In this document: positions 1 through 9,644 of the stretch, piece after piece
How positions within the stretch are numbered: position 1 is the first letter of the stretch
Layout: every line of letters starts with the position of its first letter
NCBI GenBank assembly: GCA_037447655.1
Contig: JBBHKE010000442.1
Location: 1 to 26,887, forward strand
Source of the DNA: Zygnema cylindricum
Lineage: Eukaryota; Streptophyta; Zygnematophyceae; Zygnematales; Zygnemataceae
DNA: 26,887 nt
Reading direction: 5' to 3'
Program-made: the position numbers and the translations under genes
Notes under the pieces: model-generated
What the model saw: the letters and a program-made list of their open reading frames with translations, nothing else
What the model was told of the DNA's origin: nothing
The model's database searches: none

Positions 1-360
1 GGGGGGGGGAGGAGGGAGAGGGGGGGGGAGGGGAGTAATAAAAAAAAAACCCAGAATACCCCCAAATTTATTTCAGCCCAAAAAAAAAAAAAGATGGCCC
101 CGAGCTTTTGGTAATTTTAGATTTAGTGTGGAGTTTTTTTTTTTGTTTTTTTGAAAAACGTTTACCTTTTATTAATTTATCTATTTTTATTTTTTAATGA
201 AGTTTGTTTTTCTTTGACCGGTTGAAATGGTCCTAAAGATTTGTCGTTTTAAGAGTACGGAAAATAAGCAGTTTGTCGTTTTCCGATTTATTTTGCGGCA
301 AACAGAATAAGTACTTCTCATTGGAGGGAACTCGATGAGCTTTGAGAGTTTTAGAGGTTT
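1..360. other. Window edge, intergenic
   Basis: The first ~35 bases are a G-rich purine run. G or C homopolymers also abut the assembly gap at 10931-10942, so this may be a difficult-to-assemble edge. The rest is A/T-rich with T and A homopolymers. I see no coding region, RNA gene or repeat copy here that matches another part of the window. Confidence 0.6.
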
Positions 361-571
361 AGGGTGGAGGGAGAGAGGGAGGGAGTGGGACAGAGAGGGA
401 GGGAGGGAGGGAGGGAGGGAGGGAGATGGACGGGAAAAAGGGAGAGAGAGAGAGGGAGAGAGGAGAGGGGGAGAGAGGCAGAGGGAGAGAGAGGCAGAGG
501 GAGAGAGGGAGAGAGAGAGAGAGAGAGAGAGGCAGAGGGAGAGGAGGAGAGGGAGAGAGGGAAATGGAGAC
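361..571. repeat. Purine-rich (GA/GGGA)n low-complexity tract
   Basis: About 210 bases of almost pure G and A on the + strand, built from GGGA, GAGAGG and GA units with occasional C (GAGGCAGAGG units recur). All six reading frames across it give only low-complexity Arg/Glu/Gly or Ser/Leu/Pro peptides, so apparent open frames are composition artefacts. Homopurine tracts of this kind can form triplex or act as GAGA-type sites, but nothing here shows such a role. Confidence 0.9.
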
Positions 572-2250
572 ATACCCGAATTCAATTTTAAGGTTCACCA
601 TGGCTGCATAATTCGATAGAAGTCAAAAAAAAGAAAAAAAAAGGCTTGGCAGCATTTTCAAATTTTCAACACTCCTGAAAACCCTTCGCTGACCGTATGC
701 ACTCCGTACAGTTCCTGTACGATGCGTCTTTCTTGGCTTCTAGAGCGATGCGCCCACGCTGAAGCAGAAAAATCGAAAAAGTACGGCGTGAAACCCTAAA
801 AAAATAGTACGGCTGTTCTGTGCACAGGGGCCGTACGCTGCAGTACACAATGTACGAATGTACGAAGATTTGATAGAACTCGCTGTTCCGTCACTGTCAC
901 GTCACGGTTCCGTGTCGGACTGTTACTGTGAAAGAGTTCGTACGAAATACGCGTGTATGTGGAAAATTGGATTGGATATCGTATCCTGAAACGCATCGGA
1001 AACACGGAATTTATCCACACACCAAAAAGGCCGATCGGAGGGTCAGGAACACGTCCAAAAAATAGGGATGGTGAATAATTTTTTTGAATGGACAAATGGG
1101 AATGCGAAATGGCCTATGACAAATTTGCAATTTTGGAGGAAACGGGCAGCATTGAAATTGTTTTACTTCAATTCTTGGGTCCGCGACATGTGCGGCGTGG
1201 AGTACGGTTACAGGCTGGAATCATGGATCTTTGTGAGAGAAAAAACAGGAAAAAAACCATATTTCAAGATCCGGGGTCAACATCAGAGACTGCGATTGAC
1301 CGTTTTTGACGTGTTTGTCGGGTATCTTGAGGTACGGTCCAGTACTGTAGTTCTAGAGAAATGGTCAATACTCAATAGTGGTTTTTGCCACCGACTCCAC
1401 TTTCTTGAATCTTTCTAGGATTGGCAGTCATTGTCCGTTTATTCTAAAACACGCATTGTCCACTATTGGCCGATAACTTTAATTATTTTTCTGACACTTG
1501 CTGATTTCTGTACAATGTGTACGGCACAACTTTTATTGGGCCGCAACGCTATTCCTTTGTTTCCTATTTGGCTATGTGTATAGTTTATTTTGTTTGTTTG
1601 TAGTGTTTATTTTTTGAGGGCTTCCACCGTCATTGTTTCACCGCTGCAAAAATACAAAATATGGAATTACACGGCCCAAGAAATTTCGGCGGCGCGTACT
1701 GTTAAATTTCCGACTTTCAAATACAAGTCAACGCGGCGGGCAGCGGTGAAAAAAAAACAAACAAATAAAAAATCCTTTCCGTCAATCATCGATATTTATT
1801 TAGTCATTTGCTGTCCGACACGTATAAAGAATCAAAGACACGCGTTGTACTTCCAGCGGGCAGGTAAATTTTGTTTCAAACGCGTATTGCCCGTAAAACA
1901 TTTGACTTAAAATTACCGTCCGTACAATCTTCCCTCTCTCTCCCTCTCTATTTGTATGATGAATGGAACTCATTTCAGTATCCAGAAAACCGCAGTCACA
2001 TCTTGAAGCTTCAGAAAGTGTAAAAACTTTAATCTAATTTAAGCTGCAAAAAAATATTACTTCTTTTTTAGTTTCCGCGTTTTGAGATCTCCTTCCTACT
2101 TGAAATTAATCATAACTTACTTCTCTGTCCTTTAATTCTTTCGTTTCCTATATTCCATTTGCTCTTCGAAAATTTATATCAAACTTACTGCAGTATAATT
2201 TTATTTTGGTATAGCAAGTAATTTTTTTTAAGGTTTTCCTTATCAGCAAA
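572..2250. other. Intergenic region upstream of the tetraspanin gene
   Basis: No gene recognised. Open frames up to 116 codons at 1068-1418 and 106 codons at 1590-1910 encode peptides with no family signature and no obvious splice continuation. GTAC and GTACG words are frequent at 690-960. A short CT-rich patch at 1928-1952 lies about 300 bases before the tetraspanin start codon. Such pyrimidine patches occur in plant core promoters, but no convincing TATA box can be tied to it, so the transcription start is not called. Confidence 0.5.
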
Positions 2251-5110
2251 ATGAGTTTATCCATTGTATTTACGTTGCTGGTGAATTTCGCCGCCATGCT
2301 GGCGTCAGGAGCAGTGTTAGGCATAGGCATTTGGCTCAGAACAAGGTGATTGGGAAAAGCTTTTTTGTGCCTTTTTTGTTTTTTTTTTCCATTGTTTGTT
2401 GATTTTTTTTTTATTTTTTTTTCCGTTGTTTGTGGATTTTTTTTCTGTCGAATTTCTCTTTTTATTTTCTGAATATGCTCATTGGTTCTTGTTAGTCTCC
2501 AGCCAACTCAACTGAACTAGGAAACTGTTTCAGTTCTGAATCCTTTCAGTTTTTTCACTTTGCTTGTTTGTTATAGGTTTATTTTATTCGTTATGAAAAT
2601 ACTATATTCTCATGTATCAAGTTTTAAGTGCTATACAGTCGCATAGGCATTGCTAGTTTTTGCAAGTTTTCAATTCAGGATTTTCCTTGTCTGTCTCATT
2701 TTCGTCCAATGTTTTATTATATTTTAGTATCATATTTGTCGCGGCACATCACTAAGGAGAGGTTGCAATTTATGTTTCTTGGAGTGAAGTATTTCACTTT
2801 CATTAACAACAAAGCAATTGTACGGAAAACTGTACGAACGAGGAATATTGGCCAGTAACTCCAGTTATATCTCACATAACATTACCCTGAAAGCTTTGCG
2901 TATCTTAAAATCCACATTATTGTAACATGTTGTTATTGGAATTCAACATTCCACTCTACTATTGAACGTAAATAGTTGTAACTGACGGTTTCTGTTTCTA
3001 TGTTGACCAGGTCGGACGGAGTCCAGTGCTTCACTGTCCTCCAATGGGCGCTCATTGTTGTCGGCGCCGTCATTCTCGTCGTGTCTTTTGTCGGTTTCGT
3101 CGGAATCCTCTGTGACGCGCCACTGCTGCTAGGAGTGAACCTTCTTGTCGTTTTCCTGGCCATGCTGGCGCTGCTGGGCTTCACAAGTATGTGCACACAC
3201 ACACACACACACTCAATAATCTCTCTGTCTCATGTAACTTGCACACAATCACACGCACTAAATATCATAAATTTGTAACTTACGCACAAACACGCGCACT
3301 AAATATCATAAATTTGTCACTTACACACAAATGTGCAGTAATCTCCATAAGTTTGTCACTTATACACCAACCGCATAATCTCTATAAATTTTCACTTGCA
3401 CACATACACATGCACTAATCTCCATAAATTTGTTCACACGCACACACGCACACACGCACACACACACACACACACACACACTAATGTACAAAAAAAAATG
3501 GGAACAGAAGGTGTGTAGGATCCACATGGAGGAGATAATACTCATACTTTAAAGAGAAGAACTTATGAAATGATTATTAATTAGGTGTAAACTTGAAGAA
3601 TTGAAACTAAATGAGAGGATGTGATGAGCAAAAAGTTATCCAGAACAAAAACTTGAGGTAAATGAGTTTTACACCAGGAGAAAAAAATTGTATACTTGAT
3701 AAGAAGCTGTTTGTTTTAGTCCCATATTTAGCGCAAGAACCTCACCAGAAATGTCCTCACAAATCACTAGGAACACAGAGAAGCATGTAACATCTGTTAA
3801 TTATCCCCTTACGCTCGACAATGGTGGGTGGAGGCTTTTCTGACACAACATTTTATCGCTCCTGTAGCTCATCTCTTCATTTTTTTTTTGTTTTTTTGAT
3901 ATTATGTTCTTATGCATGTCATGATGCTACACCGTGTTTCTTTATTTGCATCAATGTCACGCCACTAAATTCTACGGTCGAACTTAAAATAGTATCCATG
4001 ACACTAATTTGTTTATTTTTCAACACCAATTCTTTTAACGGTTCAGAATCAGACACGGCATTCAGAACTGAATTAAATTTAATAACACTAATATAAACCC
4101 CACGCTAATAATTTTGCGACTCTAATAACAATTCACGTTGTAGTTGGTTACTTCGCGACTCAGATAGACATTTAACGCTCTTTTCTTTTCCTAGAACATG
4201 TCTTTCTCAACATAATGACAAGGGATGTATTGATTACAGTGCAATATTCTTATGTAGCCTGTTTTATTCTCTTGCAGTATTCGCATTTATTGTGACAAAC
4301 AAAAACGCCTCAGAAGCAGTCTCTGGTGTCGGTTTTGGGGACTATCGCATCGGTGACTACTCAGGATGGTTACAAGATCAAGTTACCTCCAACTCCACAT
4401 GGAAAACAGTTAGCAGTTGTGTACAGGAAACTGACCCTTGCAAGGGTTTGGATGCGGAATATCCAACAGAAGCTAGCCTTGAGTCAGCCAAACTCTCTCA
4501 TGTGCAGGTCAGTAAAGACATTTTCTGTTCCTACCCGTTCTTTTGAGTGTTTGCATGCGTTACAGTATTTTTCAATGCTCATTCGTTAACGGAACAGAAT
4601 GTTCTTGCGGCATCAATAGAACTACTTGCCATACTGGTGCCGTTCTGTCTATCTTTGTAATGCAAATGGAAAGTATATATAACCTTTGCTTTTCTCTGTC
4701 CAGTCTTTCGCCGTACTGTTGTAGTTTGTTCTTGTTTCGATCGTGTTTTGAATTTGAATGGAAATTATCTAACCTTCTTGTTGTTTTCTGTGCAGGCTGG
4801 CTGCTGCTTTCCCCCAACCGACTGTGGTTTCACATTTGTAAATGCGACATATTATACACTTCCAGTTGGTACGGTTCTCAACTCCACCGATGCCGACTGC
4901 GCACGGTACAACAATACCGCTACGGAACTGTGCTTCGACTGCGACACATGTAAAGCAGCGGTGCTGGAGAACGTACAGAACAAATGGCGAATAGTCGCTT
5001 TCGTCGATATCGGTTTACTCGTTTTCCTCGTAGTCATTTACTCAGTGGGCTGCTGTGCGTACCGTCGGGTAGGGAGGGAGGAAGCGGCTGGCTTCGCCAA
5101 AGGATTTTAG
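2251..5110 (+). CDS. Plant-type tetraspanin, four exons
   Basis: Exons 2251-2345, 3011-3186, 4278-4507 and 4796-5110 join into 271 codons ending in TAG. All three introns are GT-AG, with phases 2, 1 and 0. The product has four membrane spans at about residues 5-27, 41-65, 70-97 and 231-255, a short first loop and a long second loop (98-230). That loop carries the plant signature GCC-x-PP-x2-CGF at 169-179 and cysteines at 138, 145, 170, 171, 177, 202, 213, 216 and 219, which should form disulfides. GDYSGWLQ near 116-123 and SHVQ before GCC also match plant family members as I know them. Sequons lie at N100, N129, N183, N196 and N206. Cys253 and Cys254, at the inner end of the last span, could be palmitoylated. 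Tetraspanins organise plasma-membrane microdomains; the partner of this one is unknown. The first ATG matches the family's usual N terminus. Start, splice sites and stop are all intact, so I judge it functional. The exact paralogue is not assignable. Confidence 0.93.
2346..3010 (+). other. Tetraspanin intron 1
   Basis: A 665-base intron with donor GTGATT and a pyrimidine-rich acceptor ending in CCAG. It splits an Arg codon (phase 2). It opens with a T-rich stretch at about 2380-2450 in which a ~34-base unit (a long T run, CCRTTGTTTGT, then a T run) occurs twice. No other structure is evident. Confidence 0.85.
3194..3212. repeat. (CA)n microsatellite
   Basis: About 9.5 uninterrupted CA units starting 8 bases inside intron 2, just after the splice donor. 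Length variation here could affect the spacing between the donor and the rest of the intron. Confidence 0.95.
3213..3436 (+). repeat. ~39-bp minisatellite in tetraspanin intron 2
   Basis: Five tandem copies start at 3255, 3296, 3335, 3373 and 3412, giving spacings of 41, 39, 38 and 39 bases. A degenerate extra copy precedes them from about 3213. Each unit reads roughly GCACTAA, then ATCATAAATTTGT, then a CACTTACACACAAA-like end. The CA-rich unit ends suggest growth from the neighbouring CA repeats. Confidence 0.85.
3435..3481. repeat. (CA)n / CACACGCA microsatellite
   Basis: A 47-base run of CA with three G interruptions at the 5' part. It directly follows the minisatellite and closes the repeat block in intron 2. 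Confidence 0.95.
4508..4795 (+). other. Tetraspanin intron 3
   Basis: A 288-base intron in phase 0 with donor GTCAGT and acceptor TTTTCTGTGCAG. It separates the SHVQ codons from the codons for the AGCC signature of the second extracellular loop. No embedded repeats. Confidence 0.88.
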
Positions 5111-5820
5111 AATGTCGATTATTCTCTAAATGGGATGTGTACATAGTAGCAAGGAATGGTTTTTGGAAGAATGATGTAGCTGCATGTAAATATTACACTG
5201 AAGCTAATATTTCATTAGCGTCTTCGGGATTGCAGACGTCTGTGTCTCTGAGAGAGGGAGGGAGAGCGAGAGAGAGTGAGAACGAGAGAGTTTGTGTTTC
5301 GTTTCGTCAGTTTTTGGTCTAGAGTTTTACGCGGATTACCTTTTTTATTGAAGTGTTTTGGAGATAGGCGACCAATGGTGCCCATATGACTAAACATCTC
5401 GATAATGCCTTTAAAGCATTAGTGCACTCTATTTTTCGTAGGGAGCACATTTAAAGAGTTAAAAGGTTTCGTTTCTTTTGATAGGAACAACTCTTTCTTT
5501 GTTGACAATCTTCATGTCAATTTTTGTAATTTTATTTTCTTTTAATATATGATTTTTTTCGAAAGTTGTCTCATTGTTTTTGGAAAAGGGTGACTTTTTT
5601 TTGTCTTTCTTCTTCTTATCTCGAGTCTACATGGATGGTTTATCCTCGCTGGCACGAGCAGCTGTGTCATTTCCATCAATTTGTTTTTTCTTGTCACTTG
5701 TCCTTGCCATTATATTATGATTATTCCTTATGAGGTCAACAAGCGTGTATCTCTTCTTTGTTATTTTACAGTTTGTTAGAATTTTGACTCGTTTTAATTA
5801 AAATTGAACTTATTTGTGCA
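5111..5820 (+). other. Tetraspanin 3' flank / probable 3' UTR
   Basis: No coding region. A GA-rich stretch at 5249-5290 follows the 10-base palindrome CAGACGTCTG (5233-5242). The rest is T-rich. I see no unambiguous AATAAA, and plant poly(A) signals are loose, so the transcript end is not called. Confidence 0.5.
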
Positions 5821-5823
5821 GGG

Positions 5824-5907
5824 TGACTCATTGTTGACTTTTTCCTAGTGAGTCAAATTTCGTTTAGAAAGTTGACTCACTAGGAAGTACTTTCAACTTT
5901 TGAGTCA
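5824..5907. repeat. Inverted repeat with four TGA(C/G)TCA motifs
   Basis: TGACTCA or TGAGTCA occurs at 5824, 5849, 5873 and 5901, spaced 24-28 bases apart. Two of the copies lie in imperfect inverted arms, 5833-5856 and 5872-5897, around a ~15-base loop. The arms share CCTAGTGAGTCAA and its complement. TGASTCA is the classical GCN4/AP-1-type bZIP core, but no neighbouring gene start shows that these sites are used. Confidence 0.75.
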
Positions 5908-6280
5908 ACTTTTGTTACTTTCAAACATCGACAAGTAGATGTCCGTGTTTGGGAATCATGGGACTATTCTTATTCGTCATGAGCATCTGTCATCATTATT
6001 CAGTTTACATGTGTGTATGTATAGTTTCTTAAGGTTTTTGCACTTTATCTTCTATACTTCTTCTGGAAAGAAAAGGTCTCCTTACCTGTCCTTTCGATGG
6101 AGGAAAAAATCCTCAAAGAAATGCTCTTGTGAACATAATTCCATACTTCCATGCATAATAAATTGCACGGATGTGAGCTATGTTCCATGATAGGAAGAAA
6201 GCTTTACATACTAAAAATCTTCACATAATCCACACTAGTTGGGAATGCTGCAATATCCTCGCCAGTTTTCACCAGGGCTA
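5908..6280. other. Intergenic, nothing recognised
   Basis: A/T-rich sequence with a weak open frame at 5939-6190 that resembles no family I know. A 7-base inverted pair (TGGGAAT at 6240 and ATTCCCA at 6292) spans its 3' edge and the start of the following repeat. Confidence 0.5.
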
Positions 6281-6530
6281 CAGTGGCTCCAATTCCCACA
6301 TAAAAAAATGTCGATATTTCGTCTGAATTAGGAAAACTGTACGAAAACGTTGTGCCAACAAATGTACGGAAAATGCAAAAAAATGTCAGAAATTTGTACG
6401 GAAAATTGTGCAGGAAAAGTGTACGAAAATATGTTACGAAAAAACTGAGCTGTACGTCTGTACTGTACCGAACAATTATACGAATTAAGAATCGTACATA
6501 ACGATTAAGGGTGTGTCCCCATGTGCATAA
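6281..6530 (+). repeat. ~240-bp dispersed repeat, copy 1
   Basis: Direct homologue of 8797-9040. Shared blocks in order include GGCTCCAATTCCCA, ATGTCGATATTTCGTCT, ACGTTGTGCCAACAAATGTAC, AAAAGTGTACGAAAATATG and ACTGTACC followed by AACAATTATA. The copies have diverged by many substitutions and small gaps. Together they bracket the non-LTR element, about 110-120 bases from each of its apparent ends. The long minus-strand open frame seen here is not maintained as an identifiable protein. Confidence 0.85.
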
Positions 6531-6625
6531 GTAAGGGTTTTTTCCTGTCGTTTTGCCGTAAAACTTAGCGCCGTACTGCCTAAGTTGCAACCGTACGAAG
6601 GAATCACAAATTTGTAGAGTACAAT

Positions 6626-8442
6626 TTGCGTCTTGTGAGAGCCTTTTATTCTCTGAGCAGTAGCCTTTCTTTCTCCACAGATGATGGTTTGGTCCCACTT
6701 TCCTCCACGACTGGCACCCGTCAGGGCGATCCTCTTGGGGGGCCTTTGTTTGCCCTAACCCATTACCGCGCCTTCCGAGCTTCAACAGGTGCTTACCCTT
6801 CTTGCCTCTTCCCTTCAGCTGCGGATGACACACACATTATTGGTCCTTCGGACCAAGTTATACCGGCCTATAACTTTTTCAAGGCTCGCTTGGCCGAACT
6901 CAATCTTTCGGTCCAGCCATCTGAGTGTGTTGTCTGGTCCCCACGTCCCATTCCTCCTTCTTTCACTCCCCCTTCTGGTTTTCAGACTCCTCCTACTTCC
7001 CAAGGCATTCGGGTGTTGGGTTGCCCGCTTGGTTCTGATCCCTACGTCACGAAATTCCTCGATTCCGCTCTTCAAACAGATTTGTCCCACGTGGACAACT
7101 TTCCCCACCTTTCTGATCCCCAGGTCCTTTGCTCTTCTGACACGGTGTTTCCCCCACAGGCCCTCCTACCTTACTCGCACTTCCCCTCCCACCCCATTCT
7201 TTTGTGTCCTCACTTTCTGCATTCGATGATCGCCTTATTAATGTCCTCTACACTTTGTTGGGCAGTGGAGCTTTTGATCGCGAGTTTGTGCTCGCGGCAC
7301 GTATCCAAGCCTATCTTCCAGTCTCGGCCGGCGGTTTGGGTTTACTCTCAACGGCGCTTGTTGCTCTAGCCGCCTAATTGGGAAGTTGGTGTCTTGTTGT
7401 TTCCACTATTGTCTCTCGTTTTGTGGCTGGGGACACTCCTATTCTTGCGGCCGTGGTTCCACGTGTTTCAGATGGTGAGCTCGCCGTCCAACGGTCCCTT
7501 TTGGATGCATCACGTTCACTAAATCCGGCTACTATCGAGGACATACCGATATTTTCCACTCTTGTTACGACATCAGTTGTGCGTGTTCAAGAATCCATTT
7601 GTGATTGGGTTGTCGTCGCTATTAAATCCCAACTTCTCGAGGCGCTTCCTTCCAATTCTTCGCGTGCACGCTTCTTGTCTTGTGGCGGACTTGGCTTTGG
7701 AGCTTAGCTATTGGCTGTCCCTATCTTATCCACTCTTTGTTTCACCCCGGCTCAGTTCACGACGGCCCGTAGGCTCCGGCTTGGCCTCCCTCACCCACCT
7801 TTGCTTGGCTCACTTGTTTGCTCATGTTGCCACGTTCTCGAGCCCGGCGGGGTCCATTTGCATCGGTGCTCCCACGGGGGTGAGTTATTTCAGGCGCACG
7901 ACACGATTCGAGACACTATCGCTGTTATCGCTTCTGAGGGGGGATTTTTCTGTTCGTCGAGAGGTCTCTCACATTATTCCTTCGCGTCGGATTGACCTTG
8001 TATTACTTGATAGTGCGATTCTTACATTTGGCGACATTTTTTGGCGAACCCTACCTCAACTACAATTGTCAACCAAGCGGCTCGGCATGTGGGAGTGGCT
8101 GCCCGTGACGCGGCTAAAAGGAAGGAGTGTGATTATGCCTGTCGTGATGCTATGGATGGTTTCATCCCGATGGCGGCCGAGATATTTGGTTGTTTGGGTA
8201 TGGCTTTGGATGAGTTTTTCCGTACTTGTGGTCGGCGCTCGTTGGAGAGGCGGGGACCTGGAAGCCTTCCTGTTTCAGTCCTTACTTCTTTGTTTCGTCA
8301 ACGTTTTTCTGTGGCCCTACAACGGGTGTTGGCTTCTATATTACTTCGATCGTCTATTGCCCTTATGGATCGACGGCGTGTTCCAAAACTTCCTCCTCTT
8401 GCTCCTCCAGGATTCGAGGACCTACATGGTTGCTTTCCGTAA
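6626..8442 (+). pseudogene. Truncated non-LTR retrotransposon polyprotein (RT, zinc cluster, nuclease-like region)
   Basis: The reading starts inside the reverse transcriptase. TGTRQGD is at 6710-6730 and the catalytic ADD at 6821-6829, followed by thumb-type sequence with GGLGLLS near 7336. The upstream RT block with the first catalytic Asp is missing. The tail carries a zinc-binding cluster CxCC-x8-HxHxC (7819-7869) and then HD-TIRD. Next come an acidic REVSH (Glu at 7961), RRIDLVL (Asp at 7994) and GDIF (Asp at 8033). This order matches the CCHC plus restriction-enzyme-like endonuclease tail of R2/NeSL-type non-LTR elements. A conserved-looking end follows (8041-8442: GVAAR, AAKRK, PVSVL, RQR-SVALQR). 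It is dead: frames change near 7130, 7213, 7940 and 8040, with stops at 7375 and 7705. RT is certain; the nuclease assignment rests on motif order. Confidence 0.85.
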
Positions 8443-8680
8443 ATTTTTAGTTATGTCGGGGGGTTCCTTTTTTTTTATATACGCGTTAGATTTTTCCATT
8501 GATGTTTTGCTTGCTGGGTTTTGCTTTTTTGGGTGTTTTCGATTTGTCTTAATTTTTCTTTTTGTTTATTCCCTTGTCATGTGGTTCTTTCATTTTTAGA
8601 AATGTTATTTCATTTTGTTCATATGGACTCAGATGGTTTACCATTACGCTTTTTAATAAAGGCGGCCCCTTTATATATTC
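8443..8680 (+). other. Probable 3' UTR of the non-LTR element
   Basis: T-rich, non-coding sequence after the terminal TAA, with AATAAA at 8655-8660. No clear poly(A) tail or target-site duplication is visible, so the 3' end of the element is approximate. Confidence 0.45.
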
Positions 8681-8699
8681 TTTATAAAACATATTAGAG

Positions 8700-8815
8700 T
8701 AAATGATTTCCCTCAAAACCCCCAAATTCCCAAATAGCGTAAATAACGCAAATTGTTTCATTGCGCTATCTATTTCATTTCGCTAATAGCGATTCACGGT
8801 GTAGCTCCAATTCCC
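8700..8815 (+). repeat. Short repeat with GCTAATAGCGATT end motif
   Basis: It contains AAATTCCCAAATAGCGTAAATAACGC and then CGCTAATAGCGATTCACGGTGTAG. Related sequence lies at 12240-12345 and 19085-19195 in the same orientation, and at about 17988-18070 in reverse. It is probably the end of a short inverted-repeat transposon family. Confidence 0.6.
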
Positions 8816-9040
8816 ATATATAACAACATGTCGATATTTCGTCTTTATTCGGAAAGTGTATGGAAACGTTGTGCCAACAAATGTACAGAGATGGTGGAAA
8901 AAAAATGAAAGAAAATTGTACGGAACATTGTGCAAGAAAAGTGTACGAAAATATGTTACGAAAAAATTGACCAGTACTGTACCAAACAATTATATGAGAA
9001 TCTATCGTACATAAGGGTGAAGTTCCATTAGGACATTATG
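8797..9040 (+). repeat. ~240-bp dispersed repeat, copy 2
   Basis: Direct copy of 6281-6530 in the same orientation. It overlaps the left end of the inverted-repeat element starting at 9014. Its last bases (ACATAAGGGTGAAGTTCC) align loosely with the AAGGGTGTGTCCCC end of copy 1. Confidence 0.85.
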
Positions 9041-9458
9041 TAATTGTACGGCCAACATAACAGAATGCTACAATTTGAAATTTTGAATGAAGTTTCATTG
9101 CGCAGTCTGTAATGCACGTGTTATCAAAAGAGTGGTGCCACGTAACTATGGATTGGATATTGCAAATCGTCAATAATTTTCACACCGACCAAAAATCTTT
9201 ATTTGCGTACCATGCAAGTGCGTACTAGCCACAGGTTTAAAGTAGGTTAAAGTAGGCCCATACAATATGCCTATTGTACGCAAAACATGCAATATGACCT
9301 TAAGACCCATATTGTATTGGTCGCAAAATGAAAAATAATAGTAACAGGGCTGATTTTCACATCAATCGATAGAGAATTAAACGTCATGTCTAAATTTTGA
9401 AAAACATTTGGACAAAAAAGTATTTTTCTGTGAGTTTTGAGGTATTTTTTATTTAAAC

Positions 9459-9644
9459 CGTCAGATTTGGACGATTGGACGGTCGCTGATCAAAGTAGCG
9501 AACTTAGAATAACACATGAAAAGCCCATAACACAACTTACGATAAGACTATCGTCAGATTCGGACGATAGGAGGGTCGCCGATCAAAGTAGCGATATAAG
9601 AAGATCACATGGAAAGCCCGTAACACAACTTACGCTAAAGGCGG
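9459..9644 (+). repeat. 93-bp tandem duplication
   Basis: Two copies start at 9459 and 9552, each from CGTCAGATT to AACACAACTTACG. A partial third echo (GGTAACACAACTT) lies near 9690. The unit is a multiple of three and both copies are open in one + frame, giving a repeated 31-residue peptide with VADQSS, KP and TQLT cores. Whether it is translated is unknown; no family is recognised. Confidence 0.85.

Larger units (their letters stand above)
3187..4277 (+). other. Tetraspanin intron 2
   Basis: A 1091-base intron with donor GTATGT and acceptor TTCTCTTGCAG, splitting an Ile codon in phase 1. It begins almost immediately with a CA microsatellite and a ~39-base minisatellite (annotated separately). 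The remainder, about 3490-4260, is A/T-rich unique sequence with no coding signal. Confidence 0.88.

Noticed and set aside
187-619. Several overlapping open frames in the purine tract
   Set aside because: Composition-driven Arg/Glu/Gly and Ser/Leu/Pro peptides; stop codons are rare in GA repeats on both strands.
3255-3436. CRISPR-like array from regularly spaced repeats in intron 2
   Set aside because: Units are contiguous with no unique spacers, within a eukaryotic intron; it is a minisatellite.
6204-6833. 209-codon minus-strand open frame
   Set aside because: It runs antisense through the reverse transcriptase and into the 240-bp repeat. Its similarity to the minus frame at 8783-8989 follows from DNA homology of the two repeat copies, not from a gene.
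7562-8599. 345-codon + strand open frame as a single protein
   Set aside because: Only the middle part (about 7940-8040) matches the retroelement product; the rest is a shifted frame over the real reading and gives hydrophobic nonsense.
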